Shown here piece by piece: positions 34,225 to 48,767 of a stretch of DNA of 64,000 bases; the stretch's first letter is position 1, and each line of letters opens with the position of its first letter. The position numbers and the translations under genes were made by a program. The stretch is from Lichtheimia corymbifera B2541 (lineage: Eukaryota; Mucoromycota; Mucoromycetes; Mucorales; Lichtheimiaceae). The notes under the pieces are model-generated. The model made no database searches. It was given only the letters and a program-made list of their open reading frames with translations, and had not been told where the DNA came from. The DNA is taken from contig JNEU01000756.1 of assembly GCA_000697475.1 (NCBI GenBank), positions 1 through 64,000 on the forward strand, given 5' to 3'.

Positions 34225-35790
34225 TCACAGGGAATGCGTGTGAGGATGATAAGGGCGATGGTTACTCCCAGTTATAGCACCACCAGCAGCAGTAGTAGGA
34301 GAGCGAGAAGGATAAGGAGAATAACGAGAGTTACTGGGGGTAATGGAAGCTCGATATTGTGATCGTGGTATCATTCCAGGAATCGGTCGGTTGACAGCTT
34401 CAATGACAGCTTGTGTATTAACAGGGCAAGATTTGTGTTCAAGTAGCATCGTCTTGAGATCAATTAGTTGCTCACGTAAGGCTGTGGTTTGCATCTGAAG
34501 CTGCTCATTGTCCGTGGTCAAGAATTCTACTCTTGCTTGCAAATCCTGCATCCATTGCTTTTTGCGTTGACGACATTTATACGCAGCTATATTACAGACT
34601 CTGTCAATATATGTGTGATCCTTTTGTCAGCCGAGTTAAAAGATACATTACCTAGTCGATTTCTCTCCAAAAAGTTTTTACGTTTTTCGTCCTCATGGTC
34701 AGTGTTGGTGGACTGTGCACGGCGTTTAAATGTCGGTCTTTGTTGTTGAATAAATCCTGCTTCTGGGGCTGAATCAGCTCGTTTCACAAATGACCATGTT
34801 GGGGCATTCGATGGAGATGATGGTGGAGGTGACGATGTAGTATCCTCCGTTGGATAGGAGACGATGTTGCCTAGTCCACCACTTGTCGTCGTCGGTGATG
34901 AATCGTGTGCACGGTTCACTGATGGATCAGATTTGGTAAGGCTGCTCGATTTCTGGGGTGTTGCTATTATAATAAATAAGATGAATCAGTAACCTAGTTT
35001 CCCCCTTTTTTCTTTCCCCAGCTGATGGATTATGAACGATGACGAATCAACTCCCATATTCCCTTGTTCTTTTTTACCTGAGTGCTGAGACAAAGGAGAT
35101 GATGATGAGGAGATGGTAGATGATGATGACGAGGAGGAGGAGGAACTCAAGAAGGAACTGCCTGATGTCGTCCCTTTTATCGGCGTTGGGGGTGGTCTTT
35201 TGTCATCAGCAGGACCTGTTAGCATCGAGGGAGAAAGTGGGCCAGTACGTAACGAATCCCAGATCAATTCATCTTTTCGAAAGCTGAGACCACGGGTTGG
35301 GCTATCAATTGATGCAAGAGGTGGTAACACAGGGCGTAATGTGTCTTTACTGGTAACGCGAGATGATGAAAAGCTCTGCTCAAAAGGATTGGGTTCTTCT
35401 TCAAGCTTCGTTGTTTGCGGAAGTGATGCATAAGTGGGCGGCAAGGAGTCAGCAGTACCCACTGCCGATGTTGACGGATCGTGGTTGCGTGATGGATCGA
35501 GTGGAGGTGGACATTCTATATTAAAAACTCTAAGTGTTCCTGGCATTCATACTCAATGACACCCCTCCCTCCTTTTGTTCATCGAAACGCCATGACAAGT
35601 GCACCCCTAATAACCCCTTCTATATACCTGATGCTGTCGAATGGGTAGACTGAGTAGTAACAGGTGTTGTCAGCATGCTTTGAAAGTCGTGCGTAGGCGT
35701 GTACTTTGAGTGGGAGGTGCTTGTCGGGAGTAAGGTTGAGGTCATAGCAGTAGAATCGGTATTGTTGTTGGTGGATGATGCAACGAGCAT
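34225..35790 (-). CDS. ATF/CREB-type bZIP transcription factor
   Basis: Four exons from 35790 down: 35628-35790, 35078-35515, 34652-34963, 34225-34586; 424 residues. The basic region runs KRKNFLERNRLAAYKCRQRK with the family signature N302-x2-A305-A306-x2-C309-R310; a leucine zipper follows (VEFLTTDNEQLQ..., about residues 320-350). Near residues 75-85 is EEEPNPFEQSFS, the N-terminal motif shared by fungal Atf1/AtfA/Aft1 factors. In ascomycetes these are targets of the Hog1/Sty1 stress MAP kinase; SP/TP sites in this N-terminal half (RPVLPP, SIDSPTRG, TGPLSP) fit that. The basic region is split by the last intron. Long Ser runs are encoded in exon 2. Confidence 0.9.
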
Positions 35791-36505
35791 AAATAGGTTG
35801 CTTGGTAACGACTTAAGGAAATGGGAAAGAGGACCTGAATAGCCGATGAAATGTGAAGGATTGTAATAAGCAAAAGAGAAAAACAGAAAGAAAGAAAAAG
35901 AGAGAGAGAGAGAGAGAGAGAAATGATATTAACGTTGAACAAGAGACTCTTATGAAGTAATAATAGGCAGCTTTGAAAACTATGCACCACGCATAAGCTA
36001 ATTGACTCCGAAACTTTATTGAGAGCACCTTTTATATGTTATGTGCCGTTTCCGATCATGACTGCCAGAGTCTGTGCTTATTCCCGAGATCCACATGTAC
36101 TTGATAGTAGAATGCTTCTCCTACTCTTGTTCCTCGCTTTTTATTATTACAAGATGATTCCTTTCTTCTATAAACACCCCCCTTGTCTGCCGCTTGTTGT
36201 GACAACTATCCTTGTTACAGCCGGTTTATTATGTCGTCATCTTGCTTTGCGTTCCTCTCATCCTTGTAATATTTGTACTACCATAAATTACTACCATGCC
36301 CGGTTCATCTCTTGCAAGGGTCACGTGATGATGAAAGCGTCAAGGATACTGGGAACAATGATGTGCATGTCACACAGGTGTAGGTGTTGATGTGGTAGTC
36401 TCCTTTGTCTGAGAATCGGATACAATCAAATCATCATTTCTTTTACACACGGTATTCGTGGCTGTCGTGGCAACCGTTGTCAACTACTCATTTCTCAGCT
36501 ATTCA
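35791..36505. other. Divergent intergenic region
   Basis: A 715-bp spacer between the bZIP gene (minus) and a hypothetical gene (plus). It holds a (GA)n tract and a hydrophobic open frame at 36019-36390 that I do not accept as a gene. Confidence 0.5.
35900..35920. repeat. (GA)n simple repeat
   Basis: An uninterrupted GA dinucleotide run in the leader region of the bZIP gene; it reads CT on that gene's coding strand, like other CT-rich leaders in this window. Confidence 0.9.
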
Positions 36506-37237
36506 ATGTTCGATCAGTTCAGTGAAGGCGACCATGGCAACCACCACTCCCCTTTGAACAATATTACCGATTGGCGGGATCAACACAACGACACTGCTGA
36601 CAGCTCCATTGCAGCTTGGCATCAATTAGGGGATTCGACCTTGCAAGTCAAACCCGGAGGAATAGGACTAGGGAACTTGCATAGAAAAGGCGCCAACTAT
36701 AAGCCTATTACGGATGAGGCTATTCTGCAGCAGCGACTGAGGCAGCAGCAACAACAACAACAGGGGCAGTTGTCAGGCAAAGAAAAGGCAACTACGCATC
36801 CAAAGCCAAAGAAGATTCCTACTGCAGAGCGACCTGAACTATTTGCAAACCGTCAAGCAGCAGGAGGATGGGGATCAGGAAAGCTTTTATCGGTTCCATT
36901 CTGGGAGCAATCATCATCTTCATCTTCATCTCCATTGTTGGATGAACAACAAACACCTTCAGCAACACACTCCTCCACCACATCTACCACAGCAACATTT
37001 ACCCCTATTACATCATCCATTTTACCCACTGAACAACCGCTTATTCATTTCAATATCAAACTTGCCCAAGGCATCACCATATCGTTCATTATTCGTAAAG
37101 GCGACGACATAGAAACAGCTACAGACAACTTCATATCCGACCATCATTTACATGTATCATCAGAAGCCAGAAATGGGATTATACACACCGTTGCCACGAT
37201 ATACGAAGCAAAACTGAATTCAATCCAGAATCCATAG
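36506..37237 (+). CDS. Hypothetical protein with a C-terminal ubiquitin-like-looking segment
   Basis: Single exon, 243 residues from the ATG at 36506. The N-terminal half is polar, with a conserved-looking stretch GLGNLHRKGANYKPITDEAI, a Q-run and then a Lys-rich segment and RPELFANRQAAGGWGSG. A Ser/Thr-rich linker follows. The last ~60 residues (PLIHFNIKLAQGITISFIIRKGDDIETATDNF) read beta, beta, helix, with a GDD turn, resembling ubiquitin-like or PB1-like folds. I do not recognise a named family. It is tandem with RNR1, 283 bp upstream of its start. Confidence 0.65.
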   Translation: MFDQFSEGDHGNHHSPLNNITDWRDQHNDTADSSIAAWHQLGDSTLQVKPGGIGLGNLHRKGANYKPITDEAILQQRLRQQQQQQQGQLSGKEKATTHPKPKKIPTAERPELFANRQAAGGWGSGKLLSVPFWEQSSSSSSSPLLDEQQTPSATHSSTTSTTATFTPITSSILPTEQPLIHFNIKLAQGITISFIIRKGDDIETATDNFISDHHLHVSSEARNGIIHTVATIYEAKLNSIQNP

Positions 37238-37323
37238 TAAAAGGTGTGGGTAAAAAGGAAATAAAACGCCATTCTTGCATAACCATTATCCTTGATGGGT
37301 TAGGCTCCGATTCTACCTTTATA

Positions 37324-37331
37324 TTTTCGCG
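37324..37331 (+). promoter_or_regulatory. E2F/SBF-like site (TTTTCGCG) upstream of RNR1
   Basis: TTTTCGCG lies 190 bp upstream of the RNR1 start codon, with GAGGCGCG following 8 bp later. TTTTCGCG resembles cell-cycle-box/E2F sites used for G1/S transcription. Binding is inferred. Confidence 0.35.
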
Positions 37332-37520
37332 TACTACCGAGGCGCGTTGGTTTTTTCTTCTTTTCTTTTTCCTTTCCATCTTCTTCTTTCTCTTCGGTAA
37401 GCTAACCATCTTTTACTTTTTATAATGGCATATCCAGTCATATACCCTTGCTCTGATACTATTATGGCGCCACACTACTACAGACCCACCAGTCTCGTTT
37501 CCATTCAAGCAACCCAAGAC

Positions 37521-40162
37521 ATGTTCGTATACAAGAGGGGTAGGTCCATACGCACAACTTTTTTATAATGCTTATATTCTAATCTTTCATACCTATAGAC
37601 AATCGCCGTGAACGTGTCGCATTTGACAAGGTAATTTTTAAACGTGCATGCAACACGCGTGTCGCAGTTTTCGTGTTTAAACGCGTAAAAAAAACTAACG
37701 CGTCGCATTGGTGTCTCCGACGTAGATTACCGCCAGAATCAACAAGCTTTGCTATGGCCTTGATATGAACTATGTTGACCCTGTTGCCGTCACCCAAAAG
37801 GTATTTATCACCTCTCATCGCCTATGTACACGTGTTTATATGGTATGTAATAGGTTATCTCTGGCGTATACCAAGGGGTCACCACGGTTGAACTTGATAA
37901 TCTGGCTGCTGAAACAGCTGCGTACATGACCACACGCCATCCCGATTATGCCATTCTTGCTGCTCGTATTGCCATTTCCAACCTACACAAGGAAACCAAA
38001 AAAGTCTTTTCCCAAGTAGTGGATGATTTGCACAGCTATGTCAATCCCAAGACCAACAAACATTCACCCATGATTTCCGATACTACACACAATATCATCA
38101 TGAAACACGCTGATCGACTCAATTCTGCCATCATCTATGATCGTGATTTTGGATACAACTTTTTCGGCTTCAAGACATTGGAGCGTTCTTACTTGCTCAA
38201 GATCAATGGCAAAATCGCTGAGCGCCCACAACACATGCTGATGCGTGTTGCAGTTGGTATCCATGGTGAAGACATTGACGCTGCTATTGAAACATACAAC
38301 CTCATGTCCGAGCGTTACTTTACCCATGCCAGCCCCACACTTTTCAATGCCGGCACACCTCGTCCACAATTATCATCTTGCTTCTTGTTGACTATGAAGG
38401 AAGATTCCATTGAAGGCATTTATGAGACTCTCAAGATTTGCTCTCAAATTTCAAAGACGGCAGGTGGTATTGGCCTCAATATCCACAACATTCGTGCATC
38501 TGGCTCATACATTGCTGGCACCAACGGCTATTCTAATGGCATTGTGCCAATGCTACGTGTATACAACAACACCGCTCGCTATGTGGATCAAGGTGGTAAC
38601 AAGCGACCTGGTGCATTTGCTATTTATCTCGAACCATGGCACCCTGATGTCTTTGACTTTTTGGATTTACGCAAGAACCATGGCAAGGAAGAAAATCGTG
38701 CACGTGATTTGTTTTATGCCTTGTGGATCCCAGATTTGTTCATGCAGCGTGTCGAGGAAAATGGTGATTGGAGTTTGTTTTGCCCAAGTGAAGCTCCTGG
38801 TTTGCATGAAGTTTGGGGCAAAGAGTTTGAGGAATTATACCACCGATACGAGAGAGAAGGTCGTGCACGTAAGGTTGTCAAGGCACAAAAGTTGTGGTAT
38901 GCCATCTTGGAGGCTCAAACCGAGACCGGTGGTCCATTCATGCTATACAAGGATTCTTGCAACCGCAAGTCCAATCAACAAAACTTGGGTACTATCAAAT
39001 GCAGCAACCTCTGCACAGAAATCGTTGAATACTCAAGCCCTGATGAGGTGGCTGTGTGCAATCTTGCAAGTATTGCCTTGCCTTCCTTTGTTGTCAACCG
39101 TGAATATTACGACTTTAAGAAGCTCCATGATGTAAGTTGCTATTATACTTGGATCATTGACAACGCAAAGTAACTTTTTTTTATTCTCTTCTACAGGTTA
39201 CCAAGGTTGTTACCAAGAACCTCAACAAGATCATTGATATCAATTATTATCCTGTGGTGGAAGCTGAGCGCTCCAATCGTCGTCATCGTCCTATTGGTCT
39301 TGGTGTCCAAGGTCTGGCGGATGCTTTCATGTTGATGCGTTACCCATTCGATTCACCAGAAGCTAAAAAGCTCAATACGCAAATCTTTGAAACAATCTAT
39401 CATGCTGCATTGGAGGCATCATGCGAACTTGCTGCAGTGGATGGTTCCTACGAGACGTACAGTGGATCGCCTGCTTCCAAAGGTCAGCTTCAATATGATT
39501 TATGGGGAGTCACTCCATCAAGCCTTTGGGATTGGACTGAGCTGAAGGAGAAGATTGCAAAGAATGGCCTTCGAAATTCGCTTCTAGTGGCACCTATGCC
39601 AACAGCCTCTACTTCACAAATCCTCGGCTTCAACGAATGCTTCGAGCCTTATACATCCAACTTGTACACTCGACGTGTGATCGCAGGCGAATTCCAAATT
39701 GTAAATCCATGGCTTTTGAAGGATCTTGTGGAGATGGGTCTTTGGAATGATGACGTTAAAAATATGATCATGTCGGACAATGGCTCCATTCAGCGTATAC
39801 CCAATATCCCATCAGAGCTCAAGAATCTCTACAAGACTGTATGGGAACTTTCTCAACGTACCATCATTGACATGGCAGCCGATCGTGGCGCTTACATTGA
39901 TCAGAGTCAAAGTTTGAACATTTTTATTGGCGAGCCTAACTTTGGAAAATTGACCAGCATGCACTTTTACGGCTGGAAGAAGGGTCTCAAAACCGGCATG
40001 TACTATCTCCGCACACGCCCAGCTGTGGATGCCATCAAGTTTACGGTTGATCAGTTATCACTTCGAGAATACCGCCAGAAAAAGGAGTCTCAAGAGGATA
40101 ACGAGGCTGCTATGATGTGCTCACTTGAAAATAAGGATGCCTGCGTCAGCTGCAGCGGCTAA
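37521..40162 (+). CDS. RNR1: Ribonucleoside-diphosphate reductase large subunit
   Basis: Five exons: 37521-37539, 37599-37630, 37726-37800, 37854-39131, 39197-40162; 789 residues. It reduces ribonucleoside diphosphates to deoxyribonucleotides together with the radical-carrying small subunit. Seen: an N-terminal ATP-cone ([17 protein letters not shown]...), the active-site region [27 protein letters not shown], the CSNLCTEI segment, [12 protein letters not shown] and a C-terminal redox pair in CVSCSG. The length equals animal R1 and is shorter than yeast Rnr1. Exon 1 is only 19 nt. Intron 2 (37631-37725), at 95 nt the longest in the gene, contains three perfect ACGCGT boxes. Confidence 0.97.
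37655..37703 (+). promoter_or_regulatory. Cluster of three ACGCGT (MCB) boxes inside RNR1 intron 2
   Basis: Perfect ACGCGT palindromes at 37655-37660, 37681-37686 and 37698-37703. In budding and fission yeast ACGCGT is the MluI cell-cycle box bound by MBF, and RNR genes are among its classical targets. That the cluster acts here from within an intron, 130-180 bp downstream of the start codon, is inference. Confidence 0.6.
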
Positions 40163-40788
40163 TTTATCTTATACATCCAACTCTTCATCTCCCCCACCAC
40201 CCGCTTATCAATCACTGTATTCTCTTTCTCACTCACCTTCCATATCTTGCATTGTCTTTTCTACATTTTAACGAGGATATAACATTGATACATATAATTT
40301 TGAATCCTTGCTTTAATATGCACTCCGTGTTGATAAGCTTGAAAACGAGCTCACAATTGCTAAATCTACATATGAGATGAGGTGATGCTGGCAGTGATAA
40401 AGGGATCTCAATACTGTAAATACATGATCCCAAATTGGATACGATGGATTAATGATTTAGAAACAACTGTGCCTTTTTTATTTACAATAGTAAGCTGCTC
40501 AGGAAGGAGAAGGGATGATGCATTGCATATATCCGTTTCAAAATGTTTTACATGTACTCATCCAAATGAAAGTATATCCTGACAAATGCATAGTTACAAC
40601 TCGTTTCGCATGACGACCAAATTAAGGCACTGGTGGGTGCCTGTGTGTGTGTGTGTGTTCTGTGTGTGTGACCGGCGGCCATTGGTGTCCCCCGCCGTGA
40701 TTGCATTTCCTGCCAGCTATTTCACTACTCTCTTTCTCTCTCTCTTTTCTTGATCTTTTGCAGTTGTTATCCCACAACCACTGTTGAA
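40163..40788. other. Intergenic spacer
   Basis: Tandem spacer of 626 bp. It holds a (GT)n tract at about 40641-40670 and a CT-rich leader before the TBC gene. No gene is seen. Confidence 0.5.
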
Positions 40789-43669
40789 ATGGGAAGAAAC
40801 AGCAATACCCCAGAAGAGTTCTCAACAATAGACCTTGATAACAATGACACCGTAAATGATATCGACATGGCACAGGAGTTCTCGAGTGTGCGGCTGTCAG
40901 AGGATAACGATATTGCCGACAACACAAATGACCAAGTCCATTCCTCTGCTTCTATTTCACACGACACCATCTCGCATCATCCAAACGAATTATCAATGTC
41001 AAGCGCCAACGATCGTACAGCAAGCATGACAGCAGACCATTTGCTTGATGAGTTATCAGATGCAACGACGACACAGCACAGGAGTGCACCGGGCACATTT
41101 CCGCTAGAGATATCGCGTTCAACATCCAGCAAAACATCCAACGCGTCTATAGGCAATGGGACACCATCATCGCCTGGTGTGCCAGAAAAAGATTGGACAG
41201 GAAATGACAACAGTCGAATGACTTATCAATACGACCAATTCTTTGAAGAAGTATCATTGGATTTACCTAGAGACACCCAGCAACCCTTTGCTGCTACTCC
41301 TGCCAACACTACCGCTTCTATGACAACCACAAGTCCGACAGCGTCCAAATTGCTGAAATTCATGCCACGACGCCCTACTGCAGATCAAAAACCTCCCAAC
41401 TTGTCGATCACTACAGCTGATGTCTCCGGTCCTTTTTATTCCATTTCCGATGTCCTTAGTGATAGCCCCAACACCAATGCCACTGCAGCAGCAGCAGCAG
41501 CAGCAGCGGCAGCAGTAGCAGCAACTTCATCATCAGCGTCTACCAGCAATAAGGATGATCCTGCATCACAGCAACGAGGAGCTCGTCGGAATGTATATGA
41601 AAGGGATGTCATCGTCACATCAGGAGGATCATCAGCGAGAGCCATAAAGAGACGGTCTAGGCAAGTGGATGAGTGAGCTCAATTTCAATTTCATTCACAT
41701 AATGACTAAGTAAGCTATCAATATAGTTTGAATCCATTCTCACGAAAAACTACACAGCAAAAGCCATCCCCATTGGAGACTGTGGTATCCAAAACAAGGC
41801 CAAGGTAATGGATAATGCATTCGGGATAATCTAAATGACACTAAGCTGTTTTTCATGTTCGATAGGATGCTCCCTCCAAAGAATCCTAATGAAGAAAAGA
41901 AGCATCTTCAACAACATCAAGCAATGATGAAGAAGGCACGCAAACTAGGTATGCGAATAACACAGTTGATGGGATGGATGGATCCTAAGCGTTTTCACAT
42001 TCACAGAGGCCAAAAAGGAGAAGGAAGTGACTCGTCGCAAAGAGGAAAAGGACAAGATGATGGCGCAAGCAATTCATGTATGGGAAAGTGACATAATCAC
42101 CAATTGGAGTTCAAGGTAAAAAAGGAATCTAGGATTCGATTTAAGGGTATTGATCTAACAGCATTGGTTAGGATAAACGACGCCAAAACTCGTGAACTAT
42201 GGTTACAAGGTGTGCCTCCTCGGTGCCGTAAACGTGTCTGGATTCTTGCCATTGGTAATGATCTTAAGATTGCAAAAGGTTGGTTAGTGCATTGGAGAGA
42301 GAACCATGGATGATGTTTCTAACATGATAATGTAGACATGTTTACAAACTATACAAAGAGACTACCACATCCAGCAAATGGCACAGAGAAAACGGCAACA
42401 AATGAGTTGATGACACAGCACCAAGAGGGGGAATGGCCTTCTGATGCACCCAATGACAACCATGCAGTCCCTGACGAGTTGTATAATATCCGACGAGTGA
42501 GGAGAACGAGCAGCTTGAATGTTCTTCACGAGGACCCTTCAGAAAAGATCGATTATCCTGAAAGCATTCACGAGCAATCTGGAAGATCTTCAATGCAGCA
42601 TTCTTCAGATGATTTACCTCGAGAAGAAAACGACTATCCCCGATCCAATCGTGCCAGTAGAAGCGCTGTAGAGCTACAGAATCAACATACTACCACTTCT
42701 GATGATGGTGAAGATGTGCGGATCAGCGATGACATCGACGACAGTGACACGGATAACAGGACCAGCAGTGAATATTCAGCTGATGTTCCATTGGATAATA
42801 CCGGCATTAGTGCGTATTTGGTTCAAGCAATCGATGAAGATATTGTTCGCACATTACCAAGTCTTTGTGTGTTTCAGGTACATGAATAACCAAAACATGG
42901 TCATTTTACAATGTCTCATACCTCTTCATTATTATTATCTAGCCTGATGGACCATTGTTCAACTCGCTTCGAAAGATACTCAATGCTTATGTACGAAGCC
43001 AAGATGAGCCATCTTATGTATGTACTTGAACACCCCTTTTTTTATGCTGCTTTGACATTGCTAACAAGTGACTTCTAGTCGCGAGGCACATCTTTTCTTG
43101 CAGGCATGTTGCTGTTGAATATGAATAGTCAAGAGACATTTATTGCGTTATGCAACCTGATACACAAGAGTGATGTCCTTTCTGCTTTATACAACTCTGA
43201 TGAGCAACGTGTCCGCGGATATTTCAAGATCTTCAACATTGTTTTTGCCGAGAACCTGCCAAAGCTCTATCTCCATTTCAAGAACTTGTCCCTGACACCC
43301 GAGCACTATTTGCCAGACTGGTTCATGACTATCTTTTCATCGATTCTTCCACTTGATCTTTCCTCAAGGCTATGGGATATTTTCCTTTTGGAAGGCGACA
43401 TTATACTATTCAAGACCGGTCTTGCGGTGCTGAAATATCTGGAGCCGCTGCTTTGGGGTGGTAGCTTTGGTGAAACTGTAAAGACATTGAATATGGGATT
43501 TATCGGTGAAGAACGTGGCCAAGAAGTTAAAGCCGCTGTGGCTGTCACAGGACACATTATGGAAGGTGAACATGATGCATTTTTCAACGAGGTGCTCGGC
43601 AGAAACGGCCTTCGACTGGATAGATTCAAGTTTAAGGAATTGGTGGCTGCACATGTTTTGGCACGGTGA
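40789..43669 (+). CDS. TBC-domain (Rab GTPase-activating-like) protein, TBC1D12/14 type
   Basis: Eight exons: 40789-41672, 41727-41804, 41866-41948, 42007-42115, 42172-42278, 42336-42877, 42943-43017, 43079-43669; 822 residues. The first ~320 residues are disordered, with a polyalanine run encoded near 41486-41525. A basic coiled segment follows, then the TBC domain: LWLQGVPPRCRKRVWILAIGN, the arginine-finger motif I586-x2-D589-x2-R592, SFLAGMLLLNM, and LPDWFMTIFSSILPLDLSSRLWDIFL. This order matches TBC1D12/TBC1D14. A large acidic, Ser-rich insertion sits inside the domain before the arginine finger. The second catalytic motif, normally Y-x-Q-G, reads Y-S-R628-G here, so the glutamine finger is replaced by Arg. 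GAP activity may be lost or altered. Confidence 0.88.
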
Positions 43670-44142
43670 TACTACTACTAGAATACCCTCTCTTTCTCTC
43701 ACTCTCTCACTCTCATTAGACCCTCGTATTTTTACCCTTATTGATCCATTACCACGTTAAAGCAATCTTCATCCATTCTCATCATCCTCAATTGTGTCTT
43801 TTTGCATGATGCTTTGCATTTATGTTCAGAAATGATTAATAGCAACATTATTATATTACATGTTTGGACCTTTCAAAAGAGGAGTGCCTTTTTTATTTAC
43901 ATCATACACAACATAATGAACCATTCCCGCAATATAAATAATTCCCTTTTACAATGAGTTTATTCGAGTATTGGTAATGGCATGAAACAATTTACATAAA
44001 GGGAACCATGGCACTGAATGAGACTTGTAAGACAATCATTTCCGCATATGACAGCTGCTCTTGCATTTAAGCATTTGCCAAGCTTGCCAAATTTAGTGTT
44101 CACACCACCCGCTTTTTCTCTCGCAGCTTCTCCTTCTTCAAC
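43670..44142. other. Intergenic spacer
   Basis: Tandem spacer of 473 bp between the TBC gene and IRE1, AT-rich in the middle (43835-43960), with no coding signal. Confidence 0.5.
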
Positions 44143-47843
<3,701 letters not shown>

Positions 47844-48163
47844 TCATCATCTTGTAAATAAATCTCGCATCGATCTTTCTAAACATGTAATTCTCCTCTT
47901 CTTCCCTTATCCCTTTGTAATTGGGAGACAAAGAAATCAACAACAACGATGTCAGGGGTGGCAAAAGAACATCGGGTATAAAGAAAAATAGTCTCCTGAT
48001 TTGAGTATATACAATGGCACCCCGCCCTTACCATCACCAAAACATGAAGGGTGTCTTGTGAAAGAGCGTTTATTGGTAATTAGGTATGCTCTGATCACAT
48101 GAGCAATCAAGATATGCGTGTGTATTAGGAGGCGTAGTTGTGTGTATTGGTATCTGGAATGTG
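47844..48163. other. Convergent spacer
   Basis: A 320-bp spacer between the convergent IRE1 gene and the small RVxF gene, presumably holding both 3' ends. Nothing else is seen. Confidence 0.5.
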
Positions 48164-48418
48164 CTACGAACACAATTCAACGAGGCGTGTAGGGATCGGT
48201 TGCATGAAAAATTGTGGACCAGGGAGACCAAGCTTGGTGTTGATACGTAAGGTTGCTCGAGCATGTCGATCATATTCAGATGGACTGTGTGTGAGTTGTA
48301 CAGTATCGACGCCACTAAATCGTACTGATTTCCTCGGTTTTTTAGTGCTGGAAGAGTATAAATCAAGGACGTAACGACGAGTGGAAGAAGCAACAAGGTG
48401 AAATGCTTGAAGAAACAT
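48164..48418 (-). CDS. 84-residue protein with RVxF-type PP1-docking motif
   Basis: Single exon, 84 residues, ATG at 48418. Residues 30-35 are KSVRFS, a good RVxF motif for the catalytic subunit of protein phosphatase 1. It is followed by VDTVQLTHSPSEYDR, a pattern I remember from small and large Mucorales proteins that share V-x-F, a T-V turn and a YSxxEYDR box. No membrane segment or catalytic domain is present. It could be a small PP1 inhibitor or scaffold; this is inference from the motif. A longer overlapping minus-strand frame in this stretch has no comparable signature. Confidence 0.6.
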   Translation of the reverse strand: MFLQAFHLVASSTRRYVLDLYSSSTKKPRKSVRFSGVDTVQLTHSPSEYDRHARATLRINTKLGLPGPQFFMQPIPTRLVELCS

Positions 48419-48767
48419 TTTTGTGTGTTATCGCGTGGATGAGAGCTATTCATTGATTTCCTTTATATATACAATGACAACTGAAGCAGGTGGTAGTGGT
48501 GCTGATGTGATCAAAAGAGCACCCTGACTTCTTGGCAAAATAGCTCATTAGCTCCTTGTCATCCTTTTGTGTGTATAGGTCAGCTTTCAACCCCTCCTCC
48601 TCAGTATATACAATAAGACATGTGCTCATACATCAAAGCATCGTGGGCATCATCAATAATAATTAATTGTGGTTTTTGGTCGTGATGTATTATAATCTAT
48701 TACAGAGGAGTGTGTGCTGTGGTGTGCTGTGGTGTGCGTGTGAGTGAGTGTGATGATTACTTTTAAC
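48419..48767. other. Intergenic spacer
   Basis: A tandem minus-strand spacer of 349 bp between the small RVxF gene and the Kelch-BTB gene. It has TG-rich repeats near 48711-48745 and no gene. Confidence 0.5.

Noticed and set aside
36019..36390. 123-residue hydrophobic frame upstream of the hypothetical gene
   Set aside because: Irregular composition with many Cys/His/Met and no conserved pattern; likely chance in a promoter region.
48070..48453. 127-residue minus-strand frame overlapping the small RVxF gene
   Set aside because: It overlaps in another frame the better-supported 84-residue gene and has no motif.
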